NCBI GenBank assembly: GCA_025454835.1
Contig: JALONQ010000010.1
Span: forward strand, 1 to 64,000
Source: Bacteroidota bacterium
GTDB taxonomy: Bacteria > Bacteroidota > Ignavibacteria > UBA10030
DNA: 64,000 nucleotides
Reading direction: 5' to 3'
Made by a program: the position numbers and the translations under genes. Every line of letters begins with the position of its first letter. Within the stretch, counting starts at the first letter, position 1. The notes under the pieces are model-generated. The model made no database searches. It saw nothing but the letters and a program-made list of their open reading frames with translations, and was not told where the DNA came from. This document shows positions 52,800 to 62,093 of this stretch, one piece after another.

Positions 52800-55700
52800 T
52801 CACGGCGCCGGCGCCGGCTCGGGTTCGTTCCCCTCGACCGGGATCCGCGCCGCGATGGTCGTGCCGCCGTCGACCGACGACGTGAATTTATGGATACCAC
52901 CCAGCATCTTCACCCGCTCTTCGATGCCCGACAATCCGAAGCCGACGTCAGCCGAGACGCCGTCGCCCGGCGCCTCGAATCCCTTGCCGTTGTCTTCGAC
53001 ACGGACCACGATATGTCCCTCGTCGTGAGCAACGACGACGCTCGCGCGCGTCGCTTGTGAGTGCTTGACGACGTTCGTGAGCGCTTCCTGAATGATCCGG
53101 AAGACGCCGATCTCGGCGTCCCGGTTCAACAGGCCGTCGACCGTCGCGATCTCCGTCTCGATCTTCACGGGTGTCACCTGCTGGACCGCCCTGACGGTCG
53201 ATCGGATGGTCTCCGTAAGCCCGAGGCGGTCGAGTTGGAACGGCCTCAAGTTGTACGCGATCGACCGCACGCTTCGCAACGCGGCCGTGACCGCGTCGAC
53301 GACGTTCATCAACTCTTCCTTGGCCGGCGTGCCCTCCTGCAGATAGTGGGCGGCCAACAGCAGGCGATTCTTCGCCACGATGAGGTCCTGGCCGAGACTG
53401 TCGTGCAATTCGCCCGCGATCCGCTGCCGTTCCTCTTCCTGGCTCTGGATCAGCCTTCGCGAGGTCTCCTCCTGCCGTTCCTTTTCGATGCGGACCTGAC
53501 GGAGCCGGATGGCCACGACCAGCATGCCCATGCCGACGAGCGCGAGCACGGCGAGAAGACGGAACCAGAGGGTCGACCAATACGGGAGCTCAAACGTCAA
53601 CGAGATCTCCGCCCCGTCCTCATTCCACACGCCGTCATTGTTCGCCGCGATGACTCGAAACCGGTACGTGCCGGGCGTGACATTCGTGAACGTGGCGTAC
53701 CGATCCCCCGCAACATCGACCCACGATTTGTTGTACCCAACGAGTTGATACTTGAACCGCACTTTGCGCGGCGCCGTGAAGCTGAGGGCGGTGAAGTCGA
53801 TCCGCACCTTTTCGATGCTCGAGGAGATAAGGATCGACGGCTCCACGGCCACCGGTTCACCGTCGGCGAAAATGCGCTCGATGACCACGGGAGGCTTGGC
53901 TCGGTTCGGGCGTAGCATCGCAGGGTTGGTCCGCGCGATGCCCATCGGCGTCGGGAACCAGAGCTCGCCGTTCGGCAGGCGAAGGCCGGCCGGCTGGAAG
54001 CCGCCGTTGGTCTCCACCGTCGCCAGACCGTCCGACGTGCCGTACGAGATCGAGATGACCCGTTCGATGCGCCCATCAGCCAGGGCGTTCAGCTCCTGCA
54101 ATGCGACCCTCCAAATGCCCCGATTACACCCCATCCACGCGTAGCCGATCTGGTCGATGAGGAACTGCGAGACGATATTGTCGAACAATCCATGGTCGGT
54201 CGTGAACCGTGACACAGCGCCATCCTTCCACCGCAGAAGGCCGCCGCCGTACGTGCCGAACCAGACGGCGCCTGACGGGTCGAGCGTCACGTTCCGAACG
54301 GGAATGCCGGCATCGGTCAACTCGCCGATCGGACGCACCGTGCCGTCCTCGATGACGGCGGGTCCACGTTGCGTGCCGACCCACACACGACCCAGACTGT
54401 CCTCGACGACCGCGCGGACGTCATCCGAAGGGAGGCCCTCCGCCAAGCTCCATCGGCGAACTCTGCTGCCTTCGAGCAGAACTACGCCGGCCGTGTTCGT
54501 TCCAACCCACATTCCGCCGTCGCGCCTGGGCGAAAGCGCCAAGATGACATCGCTCCCAATTCCACTGGAGGCTCCATACTTCTGCAGCGTCGCCGCCGGC
54601 TGGTCCGGATCCATGCGAAGGAGCCCTCCACCCCACGTGCCCACCCACAGGTGTCCGCGACGATCGATCGCGAGCGACCAGACGCATTGATCGGCGACGA
54701 CGGCCGACACCGGATGAGGAATGATACGTCCTTCGCGTGCCAAGAGGACGCCTCCACAACTCAACCCGATCCAGGTCCCCCTGCGAGCATCATGCACCAT
54801 GGCGGTCACATTGCGCCGCGAACCGTCCAGCGTCCAGTGGTCGAACGGCGCCCGACGGAGGCGCAACAGACCGTTCGAGGCCGTGCCCAGCCACCAGTTG
54901 CCCTCGTTGTCACGCTTCGATTCAAGAATAATGTCGCCGCGCGCCCATTCCGTGGTTCCTATGCGGTAGAATCGTCCGTCGGTCAGCCGAAGCAGTCCTG
55001 ACCGACGAGCCGCCCGCACGACCGGAGGCGGATCGACGAGCACCTCATCGAAAGCATAGCTGTCCTTGAACATCGAAGAGGGCCATTCGATCAGATCCTG
55101 ATCGCGCCGTGTGAAGACGAGGCCGTCCGAGGTCGTCAGCCAGATCTCGCCTGTTTCGTCGATCTCGAGCGAGGTCACGATCTGCTCAGGCCCGCCTCTC
55201 GGCAGTTGGTACGTCCGAATGCCGGCACCCATCAACTGGGCCAATCCCGTGCCGCCGATCCAGAGCGAGCCGTCGGGACTGGCCTGCACGATCGATACCG
55301 TGGATTGCGGCCACCCGGGCTGGAGCCAGGACTGGACCACCGAGTCTTCTCCGGAAGGCATCGACATGACCCGAGCGAGACCCAGCCGTGCCCGGCCGAT
55401 CCACACCTGGCCCGACGAGTCCATGCTCATCGCAAGAATGGGTGGCATGGGCTCGCCGTGGGCGCGATGGATCATCGGCTTGAAACGGCCGTCCCGGTAG
55501 CGAAAGAGCTCACCGTCTTCGGTCGCGATCCAGAGACTGCTATCGTGCGACTCGACGACGCTCGTGATACGGTAGGCGCGTTCATCGGTCGGCGTGATCC
55601 GGTCGAATGTCACGAAACGGACGCCGTCGAAACGCACGAGGCCGCCGTTCGTGGCCAGCCAGATGAATCCGTCGGAAGACTGCACGATCGAAGCGACGCT

Positions 55701-55871
55701 GTTCTGCGGCAGGCCGTCGTTGACCGTCCACTGGTCGAAGATGTACGGCTCACCGCGCGATGAGAAGACGGTCTGGGCCGGGGCCGTCGACGCGGACAAC
55801 ATCAAGGCCGCGAGCAACGACCACCGCCACGCACGGGAGACGGGAAGACCGATGAGAGTGAAGGAAGGCAC
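52800..55871 (-). CDS. Two-component sensor with Reg_prop beta-propeller, Y_Y_Y domain and HisKA_3 kinase
   Basis: About 1023 aa from GTG 55871, chosen since it follows the GAF gene stop and starts a signal-anchor (AWRWSLLAALMLSASTAPAQ); its ribosome binding site is weak. Many Reg_prop repeats (GLPQNSVASIVQSSDGFIWLATNGGLVRFDG and others) form a periplasmic sensor of about 680 residues, then the Y_Y_Y domain (VRFKYQLVGYNKSWVDV...YRFRVIAANNDGVWNE), a TM (LAVLALVGMGMLVVAIRL), HisKA_3 (IAGELHDSLGQDLIVAK with phospho-His) and HATPase (ALTNVVKHSQATRASVVVA, GFGLSGIEERV). Typical of FCB bacteria, where it often senses polysaccharides. No DNA-binding output of its own. Confidence 0.92.
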   Translation of the reverse strand: MPSFTLIGLPVSRAWRWSLLAALMLSASTAPAQTVFSSRGEPYIFDQWTVNDGLPQNSVASIVQSSDGFIWLATNGGLVRFDGVRFVTFDRITPTDERAYRITSVVESHDSSLWIATEDGELFRYRDGRFKPMIHRAHGEPMPPILAMSMDSSGQVWIGRARLGLARVMSMPSGEDSVVQSWLQPGWPQSTVSIVQASPDGSLWIGGTGLAQLMGAGIRTYQLPRGGPEQIVTSLEIDETGEIWLTTSDGLVFTRRDQDLIEWPSSMFKDSYAFDEVLVDPPPVVRAARRSGLLRLTDGRFYRIGTTEWARGDIILESKRDNEGNWWLGTASNGLLRLRRAPFDHWTLDGSRRNVTAMVHDARRGTWIGLSCGGVLLAREGRIIPHPVSAVVADQCVWSLAIDRRGHLWVGTWGGGLLRMDPDQPAATLQKYGASSGIGSDVILALSPRRDGGMWVGTNTAGVVLLEGSRVRRWSLAEGLPSDDVRAVVEDSLGRVWVGTQRGPAVIEDGTVRPIGELTDAGIPVRNVTLDPSGAVWFGTYGGGLLRWKDGAVSRFTTDHGLFDNIVSQFLIDQIGYAWMGCNRGIWRVALQELNALADGRIERVISISYGTSDGLATVETNGGFQPAGLRLPNGELWFPTPMGIARTNPAMLRPNRAKPPVVIERIFADGEPVAVEPSILISSSIEKVRIDFTALSFTAPRKVRFKYQLVGYNKSWVDVAGDRYATFTNVTPGTYRFRVIAANNDGVWNEDGAEISLTFELPYWSTLWFRLLAVLALVGMGMLVVAIRLRQVRIEKERQEETSRRLIQSQEEERQRIAGELHDSLGQDLIVAKNRLLLAAHYLQEGTPAKEELMNVVDAVTAALRSVRSIAYNLRPFQLDRLGLTETIRSTVRAVQQVTPVKIETEIATVDGLLNRDAEIGVFRIIQEALTNVVKHSQATRASVVVAHDEGHIVVRVEDNGKGFEAPGDGVSADVGFGLSGIEERVKMLGGIHKFTSSVDGGTTIAARIPVEGNEPEPAPAP

Positions 55872-55879
55872 GGTCGGAC

Positions 55880-56599
55880 TTACGCGCGGATGTAGTTCGG
55901 ATACAAACGTCGCGCACATTCGGGGCAGGTGCGAAGCTCTCCGGCCTGGTGAGCGTGCTGTCTCACGTACTGTTCGAGCGAGCTCCAGCCACCCGCCTCT
56001 GCTTGGAGACGGCCGCACGAAGAACAGACGGGAAGCATTTGGCTGAGCAGGCTGAGCCGGTCGGTCGCGGCAGCAAGCTCGCCGACCGAGCGGCGTGTCT
56101 CCAGGATCGTACCGGCGAGACGTGACATGGCTCGCAACGCCTCCTCCTGGCCGACCGTCAGCGTGCGGGCCTCACGGTCGAGCACGCACAGCGACCCCAA
56201 GGGCAATCCGTCGAAGCTGAAGATCGGCGCGCCCGCGTAGAACCGGACGGCCGGGTCGTGGGTCACGAGGGGATTGTCGTGGAACCGGTCGTCCTTCGAC
56301 AGGTCGGGGACGACCATGACGGTCGATTGCAGGATCGTGTGGGCGCAGAAGGAGATCGTGCGCGAGGTTTGCGGGTGTTGGAACCCGACGCGCGACTTGA
56401 ACCATTGCCGGTCGCGGTCCACCAGCGTCACGAGCGAGATCGGGGTCTTGCAGAAGAACGAAGCCAGGTAGGTCAGATCGTCGAAAGCGCGCTCGGGAGC
56501 CGTGTCGAGAATGCGGTACTTCCGCAGCGCATCAAGGCGTTCAGACTCACGGGGATGGAGTGCAGCGACGGACACGGTGGGTGGTCTCTGTTTGGACAA
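55880..56599 (-). CDS. GAF-domain signalling protein with C-terminal Cys motif
   Basis: 239 aa. GAF domain at about 30-165 (DTAPERAFDDLTYLASFFCKTPISLVTLVDRDRQWFKSRVG, SLCVLDREARTLT). The tail has MLPVCSSCGRLQAEAGGWSSLEQYV...RTCPECARRLYP, the Cys pair tail often found at the end of PAS/GAF signalling proteins, which may bind zinc. Nine bases upstream of the propeller sensor gene and so probably co-transcribed. Confidence 0.85.
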   Translation of the reverse strand: MSKQRPPTVSVAALHPRESERLDALRKYRILDTAPERAFDDLTYLASFFCKTPISLVTLVDRDRQWFKSRVGFQHPQTSRTISFCAHTILQSTVMVVPDLSKDDRFHDNPLVTHDPAVRFYAGAPIFSFDGLPLGSLCVLDREARTLTVGQEEALRAMSRLAGTILETRRSVGELAAATDRLSLLSQMLPVCSSCGRLQAEAGGWSSLEQYVRQHAHQAGELRTCPECARRLYPNYIRA

Positions 56600-56641
56600 G
56601 CATCCTACCGCAATTCCGGCTGAAATTCAAGCAGAACCGGC

Positions 56642-57313
56642 TCAAAGGCCGTGACGCTGGAGTAATGCCTGAAGAACGCGGGCCCATGCACTATACGCCG
56701 GCGGCGTCAAGTGAACGCCGTCGGTGGTGAACTCGTCCCGAAGGCGTCCGCGCTCCGAGAGCTCGGCATTGAGGTCGATGAAGTCGATGCCCCGCTCGAC
56801 GCACAGCGCTCGGAGCAGATCGTTGAGACGCGCGATCTCGGCATTCTTCTCATCGGCATTCCGCCAGCGGGGCGAGACGTGCAGGGTTGATTGGACGATG
56901 GGCGTGATCGACGCGTTCTGGAGCGAATCGAGGAGCGACGTGTAGTTGCGCGCAACCTGCTCGGGGGTGTAGCCTGCATACAGGTCGTTGATGCCCCCCA
57001 TGACCACGCAGAGTTTCGGTCGGAGCGGGATGACGAATTCGAGGCGGTGCAGGAATCCGACCAGATTGTCGCCGCCGATGCCGCGGTTGATGACATGCGG
57101 TCGGCCGAGCAATTCGCTCCATTCGGCGCCGGCGGTGATGGAATTTCCCAGCATGACCACGTCGGCCCGCTCGGGTCTGTAGAGTCTCCACATCCCGGTC
57201 AGATGGCGGTAGTGGGCGCTCTTCAAATAGAGCGAGTCGAGCGAGGCGGTGGATTGAGAATGGAGCGGTACGACGAAAATCGACAGCAACATCAGGACCA
57301 AAGGAGGGCGCAT
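56642..57313 (-). CDS. Secreted SGNH/GDSL hydrolase
   Basis: 223 aa from ATG 57313 with signal peptide (MRPPLVLMLLSIFVVPLHSQ). SGNH blocks: VVMLGNSITAGAEW (block I Ser is within GNSIT), RGIGGDNLVG (Gly block), MGGINDLYAG (Asn block), and DGVHLTPPAY (Asp-x-x-His). An esterase or acetylhydrolase acting outside the cytoplasm. It is 42 bases upstream of the GAF gene. Confidence 0.88.
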   Translation of the reverse strand: MRPPLVLMLLSIFVVPLHSQSTASLDSLYLKSAHYRHLTGMWRLYRPERADVVMLGNSITAGAEWSELLGRPHVINRGIGGDNLVGFLHRLEFVIPLRPKLCVVMGGINDLYAGYTPEQVARNYTSLLDSLQNASITPIVQSTLHVSPRWRNADEKNAEIARLNDLLRALCVERGIDFIDLNAELSERGRLRDEFTTDGVHLTPPAYSAWARVLQALLQRHGL

Positions 57314-57363
57314 GGGGCACCTGTGAAAGAAACATGACACGAAGGTACACGAAGAAACACAAA

Positions 57364-57405
57364 GTTCCACGAAGTTGGAGATATTGCTACCTCGCTTCGT
57401 GGAAC
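57364..57405. repeat. Inverted repeat of the CACGAAG repeat type
   Basis: Perfect 11-base arms GTTCCACGAAG/CTTCGTGGAAC, within a tract of CACGAAG/CACAAAG words (57330-57375). One of several degenerate short-repeat tracts. Confidence 0.6.
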
Positions 57406-57510
57406 TTCGATTCTTGCGGAACGTTGGAGACAGACTCTGGTCAACCGACGGTGGAGTTGATTGTCGCCTCTCGGCGACAGCAGCCGTGGGCCTCCGGCTG
57501 TGTACCGGTT

Positions 57511-57879
57511 CTACCCCTGAACCGGCGGCGCCAGCAGCTCCTTCTCGATCGCCTCCTTCAGCGCCTCTTTTGGGAGCGCGCCGACCGCCATCTTCGGCTG
57601 CCCGCTCGTCGGAACGAAGAGCATCGACGGGATGCTGCGGATGCCAAAAACCCCGGCGACCTCATGTTCGTCGTCGACGTTCACCTTGTAGATATCGACG
57701 CGGCCTTCATATTCCTTCGACAGCTCATCGAGGACGGGTCCCACGACCCGGCAGGGACCGCACCACGGGGCCCAAAAATCGATGACGGCGGGGCGCTCGC
57801 CGGCGAACTTCCATTCCGAGTTCGAGTCGTAGTTGAAGACCTTGTCCTTGAATTCCTGCGTATTCAGATGCGTTGACAT
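57511..57879 (-). CDS. Thioredoxin
   Basis: 122 aa from ATG 57879 (GAGAGG upstream). Active site WAPWCGPC (Cys40, Cys43), cis-Pro in RSIPSMLF, and a length near that of TrxA. Reduces disulfides in the cytoplasm. Last gene of the minus-strand sulfur cluster; DUF302, small membrane protein and rhodanese genes lie just upstream. Confidence 0.93.
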   Translation of the reverse strand: MSTHLNTQEFKDKVFNYDSNSEWKFAGERPAVIDFWAPWCGPCRVVGPVLDELSKEYEGRVDIYKVNVDDEHEVAGVFGIRSIPSMLFVPTSGQPKMAVGALPKEALKEAIEKELLAPPVQG

Positions 57880-57976
57880 GTGGTTCCTCTCGATAAGCTG
57901 TTCCACGGACGAATGGTTCATCGCTTCGCGATGTTTGTAGAATGCCTCCGGCTGTTCCTTCGTGGTTCCATTCTTC

Positions 57977-58360
57977 TCAAAGGGCAGCGATGACACGCCG
58001 CAATCGCGCCTCGACCTCGGCGGCGATCGGCCTCATCGCCTCGTTCTGCATGATCGCGACCATTACCGACGGATCGAACGCGCTGACGGCCGTCTTCCCC
58101 TCTTTTTCGTAGACGATCACGTTGCATGGGAGGAGCAAGCCAACCTCTTCTTCCGTGCTCAGCGCCTTGTGGGCGAACGGCGGATTGCATGCTCCGAGGA
58201 TCGTGTAGCGCTTGAAATCGACGTTGATCTTCTTCTTGAGCGTGTCCTGGACATCGATGGTCGTCAGGACGCCGAATCCCTCTTTCTTCAACTCCTCCGT
58301 CACCCGCTCGATCGCTTGCTCAAAGGTGTAGTCGGTGGTCTTTCCAAACCCATAGTTCAT
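57977..58360 (-). CDS. DUF302 domain protein
   Basis: 127 aa from ATG 58360, which overlaps the preceding stop by 4 bases. Matches DUF302: YGFGKTTDYTFEQAIERVTEELKKEGFGVLTTIDVQDTLKKK, ILGACNPPFAHKAL and GLLLPCNVIVYE. Function unknown, yet often next to rhodanese, thioredoxin or YeeE genes, as here. Two Cys may matter for redox or sulfur handling. Confidence 0.9.
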   Translation of the reverse strand: MNYGFGKTTDYTFEQAIERVTEELKKEGFGVLTTIDVQDTLKKKINVDFKRYTILGACNPPFAHKALSTEEEVGLLLPCNVIVYEKEGKTAVSAFDPSVMVAIMQNEAMRPIAAEVEARLRRVIAAL

Positions 58361-58590
58361 GCCGCATCTCCGGACTTCGACTCGTCGGCGACGGTCTTCG
58401 ATCGGCCGGGATGGACAAGAAACCCGATCAGGGCGCCGTAGGCCGTGCTGATCCAGGGGTCGCTCGTGATCGCGCAGCCGCGTTCGCAACCGATCGCGGC
58501 GTAGTACCAATAGCCCAGGCCCGCGCCCACGACCATGAGCGCCACCCGCTGGGCCCAGATGTTCCTGACGATGGATTTCAATGTTTCCAC
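58357..58590 (-). CDS. Small YtxH/DUF6132-like membrane protein
   Basis: 77 aa from GTG 58590 (GGAGG at nine bases). One or two hydrophobic segments, and the Cys pair in AAIGCERGCAITSDPWISTAYGALIGFLV, similar to a small family found with sulfur genes in Bacteroidota (DUF6132-like). It overlaps the rhodanese stop by 13 bases and the DUF302 start by 4. Confidence 0.7.
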   Translation of the reverse strand: METLKSIVRNIWAQRVALMVVGAGLGYWYYAAIGCERGCAITSDPWISTAYGALIGFLVHPGRSKTVADESKSGDAA

Positions 58591-58952
58591 GCGGCAATGC
58601 CTCCTTCGAGATGCGCTGCGGTGAAGCCAGCCTTCTTCGCCCGGATCGCTGCGACCATGCTGCGGCTTCCCGTGGCACAATAGAAGATCACCTGGCGGTC
58701 GCGATAGCGCTGAAGGCCGTCCAGCTTCGACCCCAGCTGCGTCACGGGCACATGGATCGAGCCGGGAATGCTGTGCTGCGAGCGCTCATCGGCCGTCCGG
58801 ACGTCCACGAGAACGGCCTGGCCGGACCGTAGGCGGTCAGCCGCCTGTTCGCCTGTGTAACGGGGGATGTCCCGCGCCACGAACCACCGGCGGACCCGGA
58901 ACAGGAGCCACAAGGCCAGAATACCGTAGAGTAGTAGTTGTCCGGGTTCCAT
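58578..58952 (-). CDS. Membrane-anchored rhodanese-like sulfurtransferase
   Basis: 124 aa: an N-terminal TM (LLLYGILALWLLFRV) and one rhodanese domain with intact active loop YCATGSRS (Cys92). Moves sulfane sulfur between thiols. Part of a run with thioredoxin and DUF302. Confidence 0.9.
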   Translation of the reverse strand: MEPGQLLLYGILALWLLFRVRRWFVARDIPRYTGEQAADRLRSGQAVLVDVRTADERSQHSIPGSIHVPVTQLGSKLDGLQRYRDRQVIFYCATGSRSMVAAIRAKKAGFTAAHLEGGIAAWKH

Positions 58953-58988
58953 AGCGTGCAGGTAGGATGCCGGTTCGGGAGAAAGGAT

Positions 58989-59579
58989 TCAACGGCGCGC
59001 CGAACGGGCCGCGGCGAGGTCCTCGGGTGAGTTCACGTTGGTCAACACGGACGGATCGACCGGTGGTTCCAGGCTTGCCAGATCGACCGCGACATAGCCG
59101 GCGGCTTCGAGGAAGCCGAGCATGGACCGTAGCCCTGCCCGGAGGCGTGTTTCGGCAAGCGACATGAGCGAGCGATCGTAGAGCGCGCACACTGGATGGA
59201 GGCGATCGGTGCGCGGCAGGGTTGCGGGTCTGGATCCGTGCCGAACGATCAACTGACGAAGCAGGTGCGGCGTGAGAAACGGCAGGTCGCACGAAGCGAG
59301 GAGAATGGTATCGGAGGCGGTCGCGTTCAGCGCCGCATGAAGCCCGGCGAGGGGACCGGCGTGATGGTGAACATCCGGGATGACCGGCAACCGCAGGAAG
59401 GACACTTCGTCGGGACGGTCGGTGACAAGTGAGACCTTCGGAACGACCTGCGCGACGGCGGCGGCGACCCGTTCGACGAGCGGTCGGCCATCGACCTCAA
59501 GGAGTGCTTTCGGAGAGCCCATCCGGAGGCTGCGGCCGCCGACGAGGATGAACCCCTCGACGCTGGACGAACGATCCAT
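58989..59579 (-). CDS. mobA: Molybdenum cofactor guanylyltransferase
   Basis: 196 aa. MobA motif FILVGGRSLRMGSPKALLEVDGRPL, nucleotide site ILLASCDLPFLTP, and LHPVCALYDRSL. Adds GMP to Mo-molybdopterin for the bis-MGD cofactor of DMSO-reductase-family enzymes, which fits the NrfD/NrfC-type genes nearby. Its ATG overlaps the preceding stop by one base (TGATG at 59579). Confidence 0.9.
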   Translation of the reverse strand: MDRSSSVEGFILVGGRSLRMGSPKALLEVDGRPLVERVAAAVAQVVPKVSLVTDRPDEVSFLRLPVIPDVHHHAGPLAGLHAALNATASDTILLASCDLPFLTPHLLRQLIVRHGSRPATLPRTDRLHPVCALYDRSLMSLAETRLRAGLRSMLGFLEAAGYVAVDLASLEPPVDPSVLTNVNSPEDLAAARSARR

Positions 59580-59920
59580 CAGCGGCGAGAGCGCTTCGGC
59601 TTCCCCTCGACGATGTCGTCGATCCAGCTCATCGCGGCCATGGACGACGGAAAGCCGATCGTCGGTATCGCCAGCACGGCGACATGCCGAAGGTCACGCA
59701 CGTCCACGCCCGCTTCGAGCGCCTTGCGGACGTGTGCATGTGCGCCACCTTCGAGCTTGGCGCCCACCGAGATGGCGAATTTCACGATCGCCCTCTCACG
59801 CGGCGACAGCGGCCCGTCGACCTGCACCGCCTTGCCGAGCTGCTCATAGGCTGCCGCGACGGAAGGGTGATGCTTCGTGAATTGAACGAAGCGCTTGGGG
59901 AGTTTCTTGGATGCGGGCAT
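59579..59920 (-). CDS. Carboxymuconolactone decarboxylase/AhpD-like protein
   Basis: 113 aa. CMD fold: LSPRERAIVKFAISVGAKLEGGAHAHVRKALEAGVDVRDLRHVAVLAIPTIGFP. The Cys pair of AhpD (CxxC before the His) is absent (LEGGAHAH), so it is not a peroxidase of the AhpD kind. Upstream of mobA with overlapping ends. Confidence 0.85.
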   Translation of the reverse strand: MPASKKLPKRFVQFTKHHPSVAAAYEQLGKAVQVDGPLSPRERAIVKFAISVGAKLEGGAHAHVRKALEAGVDVRDLRHVAVLAIPTIGFPSSMAAMSWIDDIVEGKPKRSRR

Positions 59921-60274
59921 GGGAAAAAGAGAGAGGTGTCGGGTTACAGGTTGAAAAGGAGTTCGCGGCTCGCGCCGCGTTTGTTGTGGGCCTCCGGCGG
60001 TTGCGGGTTACAAGTTACAGGTTACAGGTTGAGAAGGGGTTCGCGGCTCGCTCGGGGCAAGCCACTGACGTCTGACCTCTGTCCTCTTACGTATGACCTC
60101 TGACTCAGTTCTTCGCAAGATACCACGCCCCGGAGACTCATGCACGCGATCTCCGGGACCAGCACCCCTCAGGAACCGCCCCATTCCGTTGCTTCATTAC
60201 TCCAATACTCCATTACTCCACTACCCTATGACTCCTGTACTCCATTACTCCAATACTCCGCCCCACGCTCTTTG
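59921..60274. repeat. Degenerate short-repeat tracts, no gene
   Basis: 354 bases of loosely repeated words: GGTTACAGGTT (59940-60030), TGACCTCTG-type (60060-60110), and TACTCCAAT/TACTCCATT (60185-60265). Also two copies of a CGCGGCTCGC motif. No coding frame with support. Rich in decayed short repeats, possibly replication-slippage or REP-type remnants. Confidence 0.6.
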
Positions 60275-60931
60275 CTAACAGCCCTCCTTCTTTTTCTTCT
60301 TGGCGCCAGCCGCGGGGACTGTTCCGGCCGGGGTATCGAGTTTGGGTGCGGCGATGACTGGCCGCGTTGCGGCTACCGGCCCGCCGCCGGTCCGGGGCGA
60401 GCCTCCGAAGTACTTGCTCACCTCGGCGGTCTTGGCAAATTCGATGCGCGTCGCGGCGTCGGCGTTATCGGCCAGCGTCGGGAAGAGCACCTCATCGTTC
60501 CATCCCTCCACACCTCCCCGAAGAATGTAGACGCCGCTGTGACCGAGAGAACGCAGCAGCATCCAGGCCTGGGCGGAGTGGATGCCGCCCTCCGAGCAGA
60601 GCACGATCTTCTCATTCTTCATCAACCCATGATCGGTGAGCGTGGCCACGGGCACGTTCTCGGCACCCGGAATGGCGTATGCCGCGAACTCCTTCTCCGC
60701 GCGCAGGTCGATCAGCCGGTAGTCGGCCCGACCCTTGATGATCCAGTCGGCCAGTTCCAGCGGTGAGACATGGTCGACTTCCTTCTGAACGATGATCGAC
60801 AGCTCTTTGGCGTCGATCGTCGCGGAATGGCCCTGATACGGATCGCCGGCCACGACGGCCAACGCACCCAACACGAGCGCCACGGCCGCCAACCGCTGGT
60901 TGAGCGTGCTGTTGAGGAGAAGCTGTTTCAT
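60275..60931 (-). CDS. Exported rhodanese-like protein
   Basis: 218 aa from ATG 60931, overlapping the YeeE stop by one base (TGATG). N-terminal signal or anchor (LNQRLAAVALVLGALAVVAGD), rhodanese domain with loop CSEGGIHS (Cys112) and IDLRAEKEF. The C-terminal tail is Pro/Ala-rich and ends KKKKKEGC. Probably periplasmic, taking sulfur from the YeeE importer system or delivering it. Confidence 0.85.
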   Translation of the reverse strand: MKQLLLNSTLNQRLAAVALVLGALAVVAGDPYQGHSATIDAKELSIIVQKEVDHVSPLELADWIIKGRADYRLIDLRAEKEFAAYAIPGAENVPVATLTDHGLMKNEKIVLCSEGGIHSAQAWMLLRSLGHSGVYILRGGVEGWNDEVLFPTLADNADAATRIEFAKTAEVSKYFGGSPRTGGGPVAATRPVIAAPKLDTPAGTVPAAGAKKKKKEGC

Positions 60932-61539
60932 CACGCCTTGCCTCCCTTCTTCGCCGCCATGACCTTCTCGCCCCAATCCGCCGCCATGAACGCGCCGATC
61001 GCCATGACGACGACGGCGAACACCAGTATGCCGTACGGGATGCCCGTCAATTGCGCCAGCGTCAGCTGGCCCATCGGCGTGGAATTGTAGAAGGTTTCGA
61101 TGAGCGGAAACGCCTCGCCGAACACCAGAATGCCGGCGACGATGCCGCCGAGGTACACCCAGCCGTCCGTCCGGCCCGTGGCCGCCGACACGCACGAAGT
61201 GCCGGGACAATACCCGCCGATCACGAAGCCGAAGCCGAGCAGCAATCCGCCCACGACTTGCGGCATGAGGTTGGTGGGCGTGAGGTACACGAGCGACAGG
61301 TCGACGAACCCGAGCACCGACAGGAAATAGACGCCCAGCATCGCCGTCACGATCGCCGTGAACATGACCTTGAGCACCGTCATGTCGGTGAAGTAGAATT
61401 GCGCTGCGAGCTTCCTGGCGCTGCCGAACCCGGCACGCTCGAGGAAGAAGCCGAACCCGATGCCGATGACCACGGCAACGATGAGGCTCACTTCGTCATT
61501 GAAGAGGCCGAATTTGAAGAAGGGTGCGTTCATTGCCAT
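60931..61539 (-). CDS. YeeE/YedE-family sulfur transporter, subunit 1
   Basis: 202 aa, about six hydrophobic segments. YeeE/YedE hallmarks: FFLERAGFGSARKLAAQFYF and the Cys pair in GGYCPGTSC (Cys111, Cys116) that in YeeE relays thiosulfate inward. Start 61539 overlaps the upstream stop by 10 bases. Half-size, so pairs with the next gene. Confidence 0.87.
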   Translation of the reverse strand: MAMNAPFFKFGLFNDEVSLIVAVVIGIGFGFFLERAGFGSARKLAAQFYFTDMTVLKVMFTAIVTAMLGVYFLSVLGFVDLSLVYLTPTNLMPQVVGGLLLGFGFVIGGYCPGTSCVSAATGRTDGWVYLGGIVAGILVFGEAFPLIETFYNSTPMGQLTLAQLTGIPYGILVFAVVVMAIGAFMAADWGEKVMAAKKGGKA

Positions 61540-62093
61540 TGTCTCCTCATCACATAGGCCAGCGCGTACGCGCCGGCGAAGACACACATCATGAAAGCCC
61601 AGCTCCCGACGTTGAGCAGTGCACCGCCCGTCAGGGCCTGGCCGCTCGTGCACCCGCGCGCGAGCTTCGCTCCAAATCCCATCAGCCCGCCGCCAAGGAA
61701 GGCAAAGGTCAGACGGCTCCGCACGCTGATGCTCGGTCCCTTCTCGGTCGAGCGTTTGATGCGGCCCGCCAGGACACCCGAAAGGAATCCGCCGACGAAC
61801 ACGCCGATGACCTCGAACACGAGCCAGTCTTTGAAAGGGTTGCTTTCGCTCGCGAGGTATTGGCCGTAGAACGCGTTGCCGGATGCGTGTTCGGGCGCGA
61901 CCTTGGCGACGCCGACGCTGACGAGCGTCGAGAAGGCGCCCGAGGCGCCAAGCCCGCGGCCCATGATGACGAAGGCCGCGAGGAGCACCAGCCCGAGACC
62001 GATCCCGGCGAGATAGGGGTTCATGTATGGCTGAGGCGTCCGGACAGCGGAGTGCCCGTGCGCATCAGCAGGAGATGCAGCGTGAGTGGTCAT
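61530..62093 (-). CDS. YeeE/YedE-family sulfur transporter, subunit 2
   Basis: 187 aa from ATG 62093 (GAGAGAG upstream). About four or five TM segments; motif ARGCTSGQALTGGALL with Cys148. Together with the gene at 60931 it makes a full two-half transporter for thiosulfate or a related sulfur compound. Confidence 0.85.
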   Translation of the reverse strand: MTTHAASPADAHGHSAVRTPQPYMNPYLAGIGLGLVLLAAFVIMGRGLGASGAFSTLVSVGVAKVAPEHASGNAFYGQYLASESNPFKDWLVFEVIGVFVGGFLSGVLAGRIKRSTEKGPSISVRSRLTFAFLGGGLMGFGAKLARGCTSGQALTGGALLNVGSWAFMMCVFAGAYALAYVMRRQWQ